The notes: a model not told the origin generated them from the sequence alone. A DNA stretch of 64,000 bases from Mesorhizobium loti (GCA_002356515.1 AP017605.1:1922001-1986000), one strand, 5' to 3'; shown: positions 53,155-63,282, counted from the first letter of the stretch. Made by a program: numbers and translations.

Positions 53155-53469
53155 TCAGCCGGCGGGTTTGTAAGCGCCGGCAGCCTTGTTGGCGGCCGCG
53201 AGCACCGCCTTCATGTCGAGTTCTTCCAGCACAACCATCTCGGTCAGCGAGCCGCTCGCCCGTACCGCAAGGGACATGCCAATCCCCGCCGACTGGTCCG
53301 GCACCTCGCCATTGACAACGACGTCATAGATGCCGCGCGTGAACATCACGCTGGTCACCTTGCCGCCAACGCTTTCAAAAAGCGCCTTGACCGCAGCCTG
53401 CCTGTCCGAACCTTGCATCAATCCTTTGGCGGCATGAGGCGCATAGTTTGCCAAGATCGTCACTTTCAT
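53155..53469 (-). CDS. GYD-domain protein
   Basis: Small protein of 104 residues with an alpha/beta ferredoxin-like pattern: MKVTILANYAPHAAKGLMQG, a central GGKVTSVMFTRGIYDVVVNG (the GYD-type strand, here GIYD), and a helix-rich end. GGAGGAA stands before the ATG at 53469. Function of the family is unknown. Confidence 0.87.
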   Translation of the reverse strand: MKVTILANYAPHAAKGLMQGSDRQAAVKALFESVGGKVTSVMFTRGIYDVVVNGEVPDQSAGIGMSLAVRASGSLTEMVVLEELDMKAVLAAANKAAGAYKPAG

Positions 53470-53727
53470 GGGTATTTCCTCCAAATGTCATTGTCTCGTG
53501 CTGCTCCATAATTCGAGCGGCACGGAGCGATTTATTTTTCGGAACAATTGCAGGCGCCCTTGGACGCGTTGGCGGCCAAGGGCCCACTGCCGGACGAATA
53601 TGCGCTTTGGCTAATATAATGACAATACCGGACAGGCCGATCCTGCCGACAGGAAGGTGCCTGGCTCGATCCCGGCTCGGCCCGCGACATCGAACTCGCG
53701 CCGCTGACCCGCTATGTGATGCTGGGG
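53470..53727. other. Gap with a possible coding remnant
   Basis: At about 53660-53726 the plus strand reads WLDPGSARDIELAPLTRYVM in one frame, which looks protein-like but has no start and breaks off into the end of the convergent AraC gene. I cannot assign it to a family. The rest shows nothing. Confidence 0.3.
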
Positions 53728-54606
53728 CTATTTCAGGGGCAGAAAAAGCTCAACGACCACTTCGTGGATCGGCCCGTCCGGGAGGCGGGATAGCTGTCGT
53801 TGGCAATAGACCGGAAAGTCGCGCACTTCCTCGCCGCTGGCCGGAAGCCATTCACGATAGAGGTAAAGTGCCGCGGGCTCGAGATTGTTGGTGTTGCCGG
53901 GGTAGCGCAGCACCGCACAGCGTCCGCCGGGGATGACGCCAGCCTTCATCTGCCCGTCATTCGGATCGATCGGCCGATCGGTCCCGACACAAATGTCCAT
54001 GCTGTAGTCGGCAGGGATCGCGGGCTCCCTTTCGGAGCGGAAGATGTTGAAGGTCGGGCTTGTCTCGGGCGACAGCCCCGCTTCCTTGCGCCAGGCGATG
54101 AACCGCTGGATGGTGTCTTGGAGTGTCGCGCGGTCGCCCCTATGCTCCATGATCGCCACCGGTGTGGGCGGCACTTCGCGGATCGTCACGTCGTCGTGTT
54201 CGAAGATTATCTGCATGAGCGTGTTCCTTGCTTTGTCGAAAGGCCCGAAGGCCATGAGCCACGCCCCCCAGTCGGGAGATTTCCGGAACGACGAAGGCGA
54301 TTGCCCGAACCGTTGCCGAAAGGCGCGGGCAAAGGCATCCGGTGCGTCGTAACCGGCATCCATCGCTATATCCGTGACGCTTTCGTTCCCCGCAAGCCTG
54401 TACGAAGCGCGCTTCAGGCGGGCGAGTTGGACATAGCGATGCACGGACACCCCGAAGGTTGACGTGAACTGCCGGTGGAAATGATATTTCGAGAACGCCG
54501 CGACGCCACTCAAGGCTTCCAGATCCAGATCGCCATCCAGATGCTGGTCTATGTAGTCCAGCACCCGCTGCATCCTGGCATGGTAGTTTTCAAGCGCCGC
54601 CTTCAA
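53728..54606 (-). CDS. AraC regulator with GyrI-like effector domain
   Basis: Regulator of 292 residues with the two AraC HTH motifs at the N-terminus (LEALSGVAAFSKYHFHRQFT, ESVTDIAMDAGYDAPDAFAR) and a C-terminal GyrI-like/SbmC small-molecule-binding domain (VTIREVPPTPVAIMEHRGDR and PDGPIHEVVVELFLPL). The start is a TTG (54606-54604) supported by GGAGAAG eight bases upstream. Such fusions sense lipophilic drugs or metabolites. No obvious target lies adjacent. Confidence 0.92.
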   Translation of the reverse strand: MKAALENYHARMQRVLDYIDQHLDGDLDLEALSGVAAFSKYHFHRQFTSTFGVSVHRYVQLARLKRASYRLAGNESVTDIAMDAGYDAPDAFARAFRQRFGQSPSSFRKSPDWGAWLMAFGPFDKARNTLMQIIFEHDDVTIREVPPTPVAIMEHRGDRATLQDTIQRFIAWRKEAGLSPETSPTFNIFRSEREPAIPADYSMDICVGTDRPIDPNDGQMKAGVIPGGRCAVLRYPGNTNNLEPAALYLYREWLPASGEEVRDFPVYCQRQLSRLPDGPIHEVVVELFLPLK

Positions 54607-54710
54607 CGTCTCTTCTCCGTGGCAACACCAGATAGGCGCTGCCCCACATGTCGCGCTCGACCGATCTTGCGGTTTGACACGGGATCGACCGGTGCCCGTC
54701 AGCGGCCTCT

Positions 54711-54761
54711 AACAAGCGCGTGCTGAATGGCATCTTCTGGCTGATTCGATCGGGCGCGCCG
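54711..54761 (+). pseudogene. IS5-family transposase fragment
   Basis: A short frame reads NKRVLNGIFWLIRSGAP, the highly conserved start of IS5-type (DUF4096) transposases, which normally continues WRDLP. Here it breaks after GAP into unrelated sequence, and no terminal inverted repeat or further transposase remains. A scar of an ancient insertion in the 54607-54986 gap. Confidence 0.6.
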
Positions 54762-54986
54762 AGGGCGGCCGCAAGGCTAGCGGCATCATGATCGAGATGG
54801 GGCATGCGCCGGCGCACGCGGTGATCGATCAGTGCACGGGTGGACTGGAGTGTTGCGCCGGTTCGCCACGGTATCGGGTGACGGAGAGGCAGGATGGATG
54901 CAGGCCGTCGGTATCGTCAACGATCACGCCACCGCCTGCTTCCGGCGATCGGAGGTTGCGCCCTGATCGGGGCGCCGCCAACCACC

Positions 54987-55145
54987 CTACATCGGGCGCT
55001 TGGGCTCACTCTTTGGCGACGTTGCCGTATCGGAATCCGATTTCTTGTGCTTGTCGGCGGCAATCCTGCGGATGCGGTCGAAGCGGCTTTCCTCGGTTTT
55101 TTCGGTCGTGACGACCGTCTCTGGCTTCTGCACGAACGTGATCAT
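54987..55145 (-). CDS. Small basic/acidic protein, 52 residues
   Basis: Frame MITFVQKPETVVTTEKTEES followed by RFDRIRRIAADKHKKSDSDT and a Ser/Lys/Pro tail. A very good Shine-Dalgarno (CAGGAGA, 8 bases upstream) precedes the ATG at 55145. More than half the residues are charged, no cysteine and no membrane segment; probably intrinsically disordered. I do not recognise a family. It is transcribed in the same direction as groESL, 200 bases downstream of the groEL stop. Confidence 0.6.
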   Translation of the reverse strand: MITFVQKPETVVTTEKTEESRFDRIRRIAADKHKKSDSDTATSPKSEPKRPM

Positions 55146-55224
55146 GGATCCGTCTCCTGGGCTAGAGGCCTATGCCGGGAGAAATCCCCCGGCGGTAGTT
55201 CCGGCACTTAGAGCCGGCGTAGGG

Positions 55225-55345
55225 GATTCAGGTCAGGCCGAGTCGAAAACGGTGGTTTCCGAGAACCGGAGCGGAGCGTACTTTTGGGTACGTGAGCACC
55301 GGAAGCGCAGGTATCAGGCGTTTGCAGGCCGGCCTCACCTGAATC
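55225..55345 (-). terminator. Long hairpin directly after groEL
   Basis: GATTCAGGT (55225-55233) pairs with ACCTGAATC (55337-55345), the pairing continuing inward with GGCC/GGCC. The 80-base interior is itself a GC-rich repetitive sequence containing GGTTTCCGAGAACCGGAGCG. It starts one base after the groEL stop and is the probable transcript end of groESL. Confidence 0.6.
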
Positions 55346-55346
55346 G

Positions 55347-57420
<2,074 letters not shown>

Positions 57421-57473
57421 GAAAACTTCTTTCTGGGGCCAGCTTAGGCGGCCGCTTCCCCCATATAGGCGCT

Positions 57474-57500
57474 TTGGCACTCGATAGATAGGAGTGCCAA
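57474..57500. promoter_or_regulatory. CIRCE element, HrcA operator
   Basis: Perfect 9-9-9 inverted repeat TTGGCACTC-N9-GAGTGCCAA, 54 bases upstream of the groES start. It differs from the consensus TTAGCACTC only at the third and matching position, with the complement changed as well. HrcA binding here represses groESL in unstressed cells (established for the family). The AT-rich stretch 57500-57660 beyond it serves as promoter DNA for groES and for the divergent genes at 57668. Confidence 0.92.
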
Positions 57501-57667
57501 AATTTATTCGCGGACCCGATGAAATATTGAAAAGTATTATTTCGACCGGCGATTTCGTGATATCGCGAATGGCATAAATAATTCAAAAAATTGAATTTTG
57601 CCGATCAAGCGCCTATTTATCGGACAAGTTCACTTTCACGATTTCAAACGCAAGGGAGATTTGTTCG

Positions 57668-57922
57668 ATGGCCGACGGCAATCAGACGATCATGGAAAAA
57701 GCTGAAGCCCGCTTCGTCGACAAGCAGAAGAAGACGGCGGAGAAAAACAAGGCAACCGCCGAATACATGTCCGAAGCGAAGGCCAGGGAGATCAAAACGG
57801 CGAAGCTCAGGATTTTGCGGCTGGCCAAGGAAGAGGCCGACCGTGTCGCCGAAGCCTTGAACCCGACGCCGAAGAAGAAGCGGGCGACCAAGAAGGCCGC
57901 CACAACGGAGGTCAAGACATGA
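57668..57922 (+). CDS. Small highly charged protein, 84 residues
   Basis: Almost entirely helical and Lys/Glu/Ala-rich: MADGNQTIMEKAEARFVDKQ, then KKTAEKNKATAEYMSEAKAR and a basic tail (PKKKRATKKAATTEVKT). Coiled-coil forming; the tail resembles DNA- or RNA-binding tails. GGGAGA precedes the ATG. Translationally coupled (ATGA) to the DUF1488 gene and divergent from groES. Family unknown to me, though typical of rhizobia. Confidence 0.78.
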   Translation: MADGNQTIMEKAEARFVDKQKKTAEKNKATAEYMSEAKAREIKTAKLRILRLAKEEADRVAEALNPTPKKKRATKKAATTEVKT

Positions 57923-58185
57923 GCCTGACATTCCCCAACCGCAGCCGCAGCTATGACGAAGCCGGCAAGCGCATCCGTTTCGTCGGCCATGACGGCATGT
58001 TCCAGATCTCCTTCTCGGTCGCCGCCGACGTGATGACCCGGATGCAGCCGGCAACCGCGGCCAACGAGGCAGGTTACCTCGCGACATTCGACACCGAGAG
58101 CAGCGTCATCCGCGGCGTGGCGTCGAAGGCCTACGACCGCACCCGCAAGAGCATGTATGTGCTCACGGCCGCTGACTTCGGCTGA
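57919..58185 (+). CDS. DUF1488-family protein
   Basis: Protein of 88 residues with the DUF1488 pattern: SLTFPNRSRSYDEAGKRIRF, VGHDGMFQISFSVAADVM and a C-terminal YDRTRKSMYVLTAADF. The family is small and restricted mainly to alpha- and gammaproteobacteria, with unknown function. The start overlaps the preceding stop (ATGA), so both are made together. Confidence 0.88.
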   Translation: MSLTFPNRSRSYDEAGKRIRFVGHDGMFQISFSVAADVMTRMQPATAANEAGYLATFDTESSVIRGVASKAYDRTRKSMYVLTAADFG

Positions 58186-58245
58186 TCAGCATGTCGCTCA
58201 AAAGTGACCCCGGTTTTGAGATAACGACATGCATAGAAACAAAGA

Positions 58246-58467
58246 TTAAAGTTCCATGCCCTCGATCATCGTGCGTATCTTCGCGGCCTTTTCGAAATGA
58301 TCGAGGCGGTGGGTTCTGATCCACCATTCCGCTGCTTCCATCAGCAGTTCGGGGTCGTCATTCCTGTTGGCGAAGAACGCGTAGAACGACACGCCGACGG
58401 CGGGCCCTTTTTCGGAGATCTTGCGGTCGCAAACCTCCAGTATCTTTTGCCTCAGGCTCGCTCTCAC
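58246..58467 (-). CDS. Hypothetical protein, 73 residues
   Basis: Small soluble protein starting with GTG 58467 behind AGAGGA: VRASLRQKILEVCDRKISEK, then GVSFYAFFANRNDDPELLME, AAEWWIRTHRLDHFEKAAKI. One Cys and an aromatic-rich centre, mostly helical. I do not recognise a named family. Confidence 0.7.
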   Translation of the reverse strand: MRASLRQKILEVCDRKISEKGPAVGVSFYAFFANRNDDPELLMEAAEWWIRTHRLDHFEKAAKIRTMIEGMEL

Positions 58468-58530
58468 GGGAATCCTCTGGTTTTGTTTCGGCGGGTCTTA
58501 GCCCACCCTTTGAGCCGGAAGCCGGAACGT

Positions 58531-58722
58531 TCAGCCCTTGCGCTCCGCCCTCTCCCGGCGCTTGATGTCGCGGACATTCATCTGATCGAGCATGGCGTTG
58601 GCGTCGCGCGGGGTCATGCCGACCATCACTCTTTGCCTGACCTCGACGGGCTGGCCGGTGAAGACATCGATGATGGCCCAGCTCTGGGGCAAATCCATAC
58701 GCAGCGCATAGCGGTTTGCCAT
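58531..58722 (-). CDS. Hypothetical protein, 63 residues
   Basis: Small protein MANRYALRMDLPQSWAIIDV followed by FTGQPVEVRQRVMVGMTPRD and a basic tail RDIKRRERAERKG. It is predicted to be an alpha/beta mini-domain. GAGGA precedes the ATG. It begins five bases after the stop of the membrane peptide gene upstream, so the two form a small operon, and lies 63 bases before the 58246-58467 gene. Confidence 0.7.
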   Translation of the reverse strand: MANRYALRMDLPQSWAIIDVFTGQPVEVRQRVMVGMTPRDANAMLDQMNVRDIKRRERAERKG

Positions 58723-58727
58723 GGTCC

Positions 58728-58934
58728 TCAGCCCTGCATCATGAAAAACACCGCACCCAGGACCATCATCGTCCAGGCGATCACCGACAGCTTCAGCGCC
58801 ATGCCGCCATGCGTGGCAAGAAGCCCGCGCAAGCGCGGCACGATGCCCGCCGAAGCGACGGGCGCCGCCACGACGGCGACGGATGCCTTGGCGCCAAGTT
58901 TTCCAAAGGCCGGCAGCGGCGACGGTTCACGCAC
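58728..58934 (-). CDS. Small membrane protein, 68 residues
   Basis: One C-terminal transmembrane helix (ALKLSVIAWTMMVLGAVFFM) after a hydrophilic, Ala-rich N-terminus. The start is GTG 58934 with GAGG eight bases upstream. No family recognised. Probably co-transcribed with the next small gene. Confidence 0.55.
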   Translation of the reverse strand: MREPSPLPAFGKLGAKASVAVVAAPVASAGIVPRLRGLLATHGGMALKLSVIAWTMMVLGAVFFMMQG

Positions 58935-59169
58935 GAAAATGACCTCGAATGTCGGGAAAAATCGGAGCGAGCATGCTCGCGCCCTGCCATAGCACTCTTT
59001 TCGCGAGCGCCCTGCATCCCAAATGCAAATAGGCAGCTTTAACGTCGGCTCCGCGCCGCCCGGGACGATGGCGCCGAGATCTCCCGGCCCACGCCGCCAG
59101 AGATGAAAGTCGGCAGGTCGTCGCCTTCGCTGTCGAAGGTCCGACGCAGATTCTCAGCTATATGATTTG

Positions 59170-59245
59170 TGGAGGCCTCGCCTCGGGATCGAACCGAGGC
59201 TTCAGAGATTTGCCGTCTCCAGCGTAGCCGCTCCGCCACGAGGCC
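59170..59245 (-). tRNA. tRNA-Cys (GCA) with unusual features
   Basis: Reads as a cloverleaf of 76 bases including encoded CCA. The acceptor stem is GGCCTCG/CGAGGCC with discriminator U73, the D arm GCG-GAGCGGCTA-CGC, the anticodon stem GGAGA/TCTCT with loop CGGCAAA (anticodon GCA), the variable loop GAAG, and the T arm CCTCGG-TTCGATC-CCGAGG. Anticodon and U73 identify Cys. Two features are odd: the T stem has 6 bp, giving a 13-bp acceptor/T stack, and base 33 is G (59214) instead of the nearly universal U. Confidence 0.8.
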
Positions 59246-59550
59246 ATTGCAACCGAACTAACGGGCAAATGCTTGCGGAAAGGTTAAGCCCGACGGTTCT
59301 TCTGTCGGCACTTTGCGAAATGCCGCTTAGGGTCGTCGCGGCAACGCTGTTCGACAGCCACTGCGCCACCGAAACCCAAAGGAACGCGCGGCGCCACGGG
59401 AGTTGAAACGCCGATCCGCGCGGGCAACAGGTGACCGGCAAGCCATGACCCCGACAGGTGATGTAAAACATCAACTCTCAGCCTTAACTCTCTGTTCTCA
59501 AGAAAATCACCCCGGGAAGCCGCTCCGACATTCCTGAAAGCCTACAGCCT
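59246..59550. other. Intergenic region between tRNA-Cys and diguanylate cyclase
   Basis: No gene or clear regulatory signal is visible. Just beyond the tRNA 3' end, at 59042-59169, the minus strand reads HIAENLRRTFDSEGDDLPTF, vaguely like an anti-sigma NepR helix, but it has no start codon. Confidence 0.4.
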
Positions 59551-60606
59551 TTACGCCGCAGCACTGCGGCCCTTCGCCCCGGCTTCCGCCTTGAAGATGC
59601 GGAACGTGTTGCGCCCTGCTGCCTTGGCGGCATAGAGCGCGGTGTCGGCCTGCGCGAAGAGATCGCAGGGCGAGCCTGTCCCGGCAAAGGCAATGCCGAC
59701 CGAGGCGCCGAGCCGCAGCGACTGGCCACGCACCGCAACCGGCTTGCCCATCCTCTCGACGATCTCGCGCGCCACGCCGGAGACGGCAGCCCGATCGAAA
59801 TGCTGCCCGAGCAGCAACGCGAACTCGTCGCCGCCAACGCGCGCCACCAGGTCCGCCTCGCCGCAACCTTCGGCGAGGCGCTCGGCCGCCGCCTTCAGGC
59901 ACTCGTCGCCGACGACGTGGCCGAACGTATCGTTGACCGCCTTGAAGCCGTCGAGATCAATCAACAGCAGCGCGCCGATTGGGCGGCTGGCATCCGCCTG
60001 CGCCAGCCGCGCCTGGAAGCGGGCGCGGTTGGCAAGCCCGGTCATGGTGTCGAATTCGGCAAGATAGCGCATCCGGTCCGACAGGATCTTTTCCTCGGTG
60101 ATGTCCTGCTTCATGCCGAAGATGCGCACCGGCACACCTTCCTCGCACTCGACGGTCGCGGTGATGCGGATCCAGCGGCTGTGGCCGGCGAAGGTGGTGA
60201 TCTCGGCGTCGAGGGTGAAGCCGCTGCGCTCGGCGATCGCGCGGCTGCGCAAACTGTCCAGCGCCTTGCGCGACTCCTGCGGATAGCACTTGATGATTTC
60301 GCTGCGGTCGAGCGTGGCGCCGCGGGGCAGGTCGAACAGATCATAGACCACATCGGTCCAGTGCAGCTGTTCGCCGGGCAGGCTGCATTCCCACACGCCG
60401 ATGCGCGCGGCGACCGAGGCGCGGTCGAAAATCTTGCGGCTGTGCGCCAGCGCAACCTCTTGGCCGGCGATCAGTGCGGCCTGCGCGGCAAGTTCCGCCT
60501 TGAGCTTGCCGATGGTGGCATTGCGGTGCCGTTCGGCGGCGCTCTGATGCCCCGCCCGCTTGCCGGGCTGTGCCGGGCCTTTCGGGGCGTAAGAGGTATC
60601 GGGCAT
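59551..60606 (-). CDS. Soluble PAS-GGDEF diguanylate cyclase
   Basis: Protein of 351 residues without membrane segments. A short coiled coil (residues 25-65, IGKLKAELAAQAALIAGQEV) leads to a PAS fold (residues about 70-180, IGVWECSLPGEQLHWTDVVY, ending with the PAC part FGMKQDITEEKILSDRM) and a GGDEF domain with the active site ARVGGDEFALLLGQ. At the I-site position, five residues before GGDEF, it reads GEAD instead of RxxD, so product inhibition is probably lost. ATG 60606 is preceded by AGGAG. The site contrasts with the intact I-site cyclase at 3830. Confidence 0.92.
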   Translation of the reverse strand: MPDTSYAPKGPAQPGKRAGHQSAAERHRNATIGKLKAELAAQAALIAGQEVALAHSRKIFDRASVAARIGVWECSLPGEQLHWTDVVYDLFDLPRGATLDRSEIIKCYPQESRKALDSLRSRAIAERSGFTLDAEITTFAGHSRWIRITATVECEEGVPVRIFGMKQDITEEKILSDRMRYLAEFDTMTGLANRARFQARLAQADASRPIGALLLIDLDGFKAVNDTFGHVVGDECLKAAAERLAEGCGEADLVARVGGDEFALLLGQHFDRAAVSGVAREIVERMGKPVAVRGQSLRLGASVGIAFAGTGSPCDLFAQADTALYAAKAAGRNTFRIFKAEAGAKGRSAAA

Positions 60607-60770
60607 GGCGGGACTCCTGGCGGGCGACCACCATGACGCGAAAGCCCTTAAGACTTCGCTGACGGCGACCTGGCTTTGCCGGGAGAGGGACAATCCACCC
60701 CGTAAATCGCTTGGCTTGACCCTCTCCACTTTCCCCTTGAACACTCCCCCAATCTGGCCTAACCTGACTT

Positions 60771-60852
60771 GAGAAAAGGTTTTTCCAAACAGTTTCGATC
60801 GGGCTCGGCCATTGGCCGGGCCTTGTTCCGGCCTGTAAGAGAAAACCTTTTC
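60771..60852. promoter_or_regulatory. Two LacI-type operator copies upstream of the LacI gene
   Basis: Related palindromes GAAAAGGTTTTTC (60773-60785) and GAAAACCTTTTC (60841-60852), in opposite orientation and about 68 bases apart, the second only 24 bases before the LacI start. They are AT-rich islands in GC-rich DNA. Probably autoregulation of the LacI gene and possibly control of the transporter through a shared site. Confidence 0.6.
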
Positions 60853-60875
60853 CCAACTCAGGATTCCCTTGCGCG

Positions 60876-61919
60876 ATGGCAGCGGACGATCAGCCTGTTC
60901 CGGTCTTTCCCAAGCCCGTCACCTTGCGTGACGTGGCGGCGCGGGCCGGCGTCAGCGTCGCCACCGCCTCGAAGGCGCTCAACGACCAGGGACGCATGAC
61001 CGCCGAGACGCGCGAGCGCATCCGCGAGACGGCGCGCAGCCTCGGCTTCCGCCCCAACAGCCTGGCGCAGAGCCTGCTGAGGCGCCGCTCCTTCACCGTC
61101 GGCCTGCTCACCAACGATACTTATGGCCGCTTCTCGCTGCCGCTGATGTCGGGCATTTCGGACGCGCTGGTCGACAATGGCGTCTCGGTCTTCCTGTGCA
61201 ATGTCGAGGAGGATCCGCGGCTGGGCCAGTTGCATGTCGAGGCCATGCTCGACAAGCGCGTCGACGGCATCATCGCCACGGGAAAACGCATCGACCGCCA
61301 TCTGCCCGTCGATCTCGCCAACCTGCGCATCCCGGTGATCTACGCCTTCACCCAGCCCGACCCCGACGCCGTCGCCTTCGTCTCGGACGACGCCGGCGGC
61401 GCGCGGCTGGCGGTGGAACATTTCTGCCGGCTCGGCCGCAGGCGCATCGCCCATGTCAGCGGGCCGGCGAGCTTCGCCGTGGTGCATGCCCGCGCCCAGG
61501 CCTATCGCGACGTGCTCGCCGAAACCGGCCTGCCGGTCACCGAACCGCTGCTCGGCTCCTGGTCGGAAGCCTGGGGGCATGAAGCGGTGGCGCAGCTGTT
61601 CGATGGCAAGCGCGAGAGGCCGGACGCCGTCTTCTGCGGCAACGACCAGATCGCACGCGGCGTCATCGATGCCCTGCGCGAACGCGGCCTCAACGTTCCC
61701 GGCGATGTCGGCGTCATCGGTTTCGACAATTGGGAGATCGTCGCCGAAGCCACGCGCCCGCCGCTGACCTCGGTCGACATGAACCTGGTCGCCCTCGGCC
61801 GCGAGGCCGGGCTGACCCTGCTTTCCCTGGTCGGCGGCCAGCCCGCCGCGCCGGGCATTCGAAAACTGCCGTGCCGGCTGGTGGTGCGTCAGTCCTGTGG
61901 CCGCTCACCGGACGGCTGA
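60876..61919 (+). CDS. LacI-family transcriptional regulator
   Basis: Repressor of 347 residues. The N-terminal HTH is TLRDVAARAGVSVATASKAL, with the hinge helix region SLGFRPNSLAQSLLRRRS, followed by a periplasmic-binding-protein fold (GLLTNDTYGRFSLPLMSGIS, FCGNDQIARGVIDALRERGL, IGFDNWEIVAEATRPPLTSV). It lies 65 bases upstream of a sugar-binding protein gene on the same strand and is expected to respond to that sugar. Confidence 0.94.
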   Translation: MAADDQPVPVFPKPVTLRDVAARAGVSVATASKALNDQGRMTAETRERIRETARSLGFRPNSLAQSLLRRRSFTVGLLTNDTYGRFSLPLMSGISDALVDNGVSVFLCNVEEDPRLGQLHVEAMLDKRVDGIIATGKRIDRHLPVDLANLRIPVIYAFTQPDPDAVAFVSDDAGGARLAVEHFCRLGRRRIAHVSGPASFAVVHARAQAYRDVLAETGLPVTEPLLGSWSEAWGHEAVAQLFDGKRERPDAVFCGNDQIARGVIDALRERGLNVPGDVGVIGFDNWEIVAEATRPPLTSVDMNLVALGREAGLTLLSLVGGQPAAPGIRKLPCRLVVRQSCGRSPDG

Positions 61920-61984
61920 AAACGAAAGCGCCGCGTGATCGGCGCCAAGCCGCGCACAGCGGCCAACCCTTGGAGGAGGAGAAG

Positions 61985-63232
61985 ATGAGGAACCTGATTG
62001 CCAAACTGGCCCTGGCCACTGCCGTTCTGGGCAGCGGTCTGGGTGTCGCCGCCGCCGACACCGCCAACATCTGGGTGCGCGCCGACGGCTCGAATTTCAT
62101 GCCGCGCATCGTCGACGCCTACAACAAGGCGCACAAGGACCAGATCAAGCTCGACATTATCCCCAATGCCGAGATCATCCCGAAATATGGCGCGGCCGCC
62201 GCCGGCGGCACGGCGCCCGACGCGCTGTCGCTCGACCTGATCTACACGCCGTCCTTCGCCGCCGCCGGCCAGTTGGAGGACATCACCGACTGGGCCAAGT
62301 CCCTGCCCTATTTCGCCAGCCTGTCGCCGGCGCATGTCAAGACCGGCACCTACAAGGACCACATTTACGGACTGCCCTTCTCGGCTGATGCCTCGGTGCT
62401 GATCTGGAACAAGAAGCTGTTCAAGCAGGCCGGCCTCGACCCTGAAAAAGGCCCGACCAACTGGGCCGAGATCGCCGCCGATGCCGAAAAGGTCAACGCG
62501 CTTGGCGGCAACATCAAGGGCTTCTACTTCTCAGGCAATTGCGGCGGCTGCAACATCTTCACCTTCATGCCGCTGATCTGGGCCTCGGGCGGCGATATCC
62601 TCTCGGAAGACGGCTCCAAGGCGACGCTGGACAGCCCGCAACTGCGCGGCGCCATCGATCTCTACCGCTCGATGGTCAAGAAGGACCTGGTGCCGGCAGG
62701 CGCGCAGACCGACACCGGCGCCAATTTCTTCGCAGCCTTCGCCGCCGGCAATATCGGCATCTCGCCCTCCGGCGCCTTCGCCATCGGCGCGCTCAACACC
62801 CAGTATCCCAATGTCGATTACGGCGTCACCTTCCTGCCGGGCAAGGACGGCGGCTGGTCATCCTTTGCCGGCGGCGACAATTTCGTCGTCACCAAGGGCA
62901 CCAAGAAGCTCGCCGTGGTGAAGGAGTTCCTGGACTTCGCCTATTCGCTCGAAGGCCAGACCATCCTTGCCAAATATGGCAGCCTGCCGGTGCGCGGCGA
63001 TATCGCCAAGGATGCGCTCAGGGAACTCGACCCGCGCTACCAGATCGCCGCCGAAGCCATGGCCAAGGGCAAGACGCCCTATTCGGTGGTGTTCAACGAT
63101 CTGATCAACTCCGCCAACGGCCCGTGGACGCAGATGGTCAACGAGGTCTTCTTCGGCGACGATGTCGACGGCGCCATCGCCAACGCGCAGGAAACCATGC
63201 AGTCGATCATCGACCAGGCGCCGCAGAAGTAG
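61985..63232 (+). CDS. Sugar ABC transporter, periplasmic binding protein
   Basis: Family 1 solute-binding protein of 415 residues with a Sec signal peptide (residues 1-24, ending GVAAA). Typical blocks are NIWVRADGSNFMPRIVDAYN, GGTAPDALSLDLIYTPSFAA, YGLPFSADASVLIWNKKLFK and NGPWTQMVNEVF. An internal GNCGGCNIF places two cysteines close together, unusual but possibly a disulfide in the binding cleft. GGAGGAGGAG precedes the ATG. The permease gene follows after a palindromic repeat of about 150 bases. Confidence 0.94.
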   Translation: MRNLIAKLALATAVLGSGLGVAAADTANIWVRADGSNFMPRIVDAYNKAHKDQIKLDIIPNAEIIPKYGAAAAGGTAPDALSLDLIYTPSFAAAGQLEDITDWAKSLPYFASLSPAHVKTGTYKDHIYGLPFSADASVLIWNKKLFKQAGLDPEKGPTNWAEIAADAEKVNALGGNIKGFYFSGNCGGCNIFTFMPLIWASGGDILSEDGSKATLDSPQLRGAIDLYRSMVKKDLVPAGAQTDTGANFFAAFAAGNIGISPSGAFAIGALNTQYPNVDYGVTFLPGKDGGWSSFAGGDNFVVTKGTKKLAVVKEFLDFAYSLEGQTILAKYGSLPVRGDIAKDALRELDPRYQIAAEAMAKGKTPYSVVFNDLINSANGPWTQMVNEVFFGDDVDGAIANAQETMQSIIDQAPQK

Positions 63233-63282
63233 CGGCCGCCTGCCGGCCGCCCGCCTGTCTCCCTGGGCGGGTGGCCGGCGCG

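Noticed and set aside
59042..59169. NepR-like anti-sigma helix or phage attachment site after tRNA-Cys
   Set aside because: There is no start codon, the VPDR-type continuation of NepR is missing, and no integrase or direct repeat of the tRNA end is seen.
59170..59245. tRNA-Sec
   Set aside because: The 13-bp stack is suggestive, but the anticodon is GCA, the variable arm is 4 bases and the discriminator is U, all fitting Cys.
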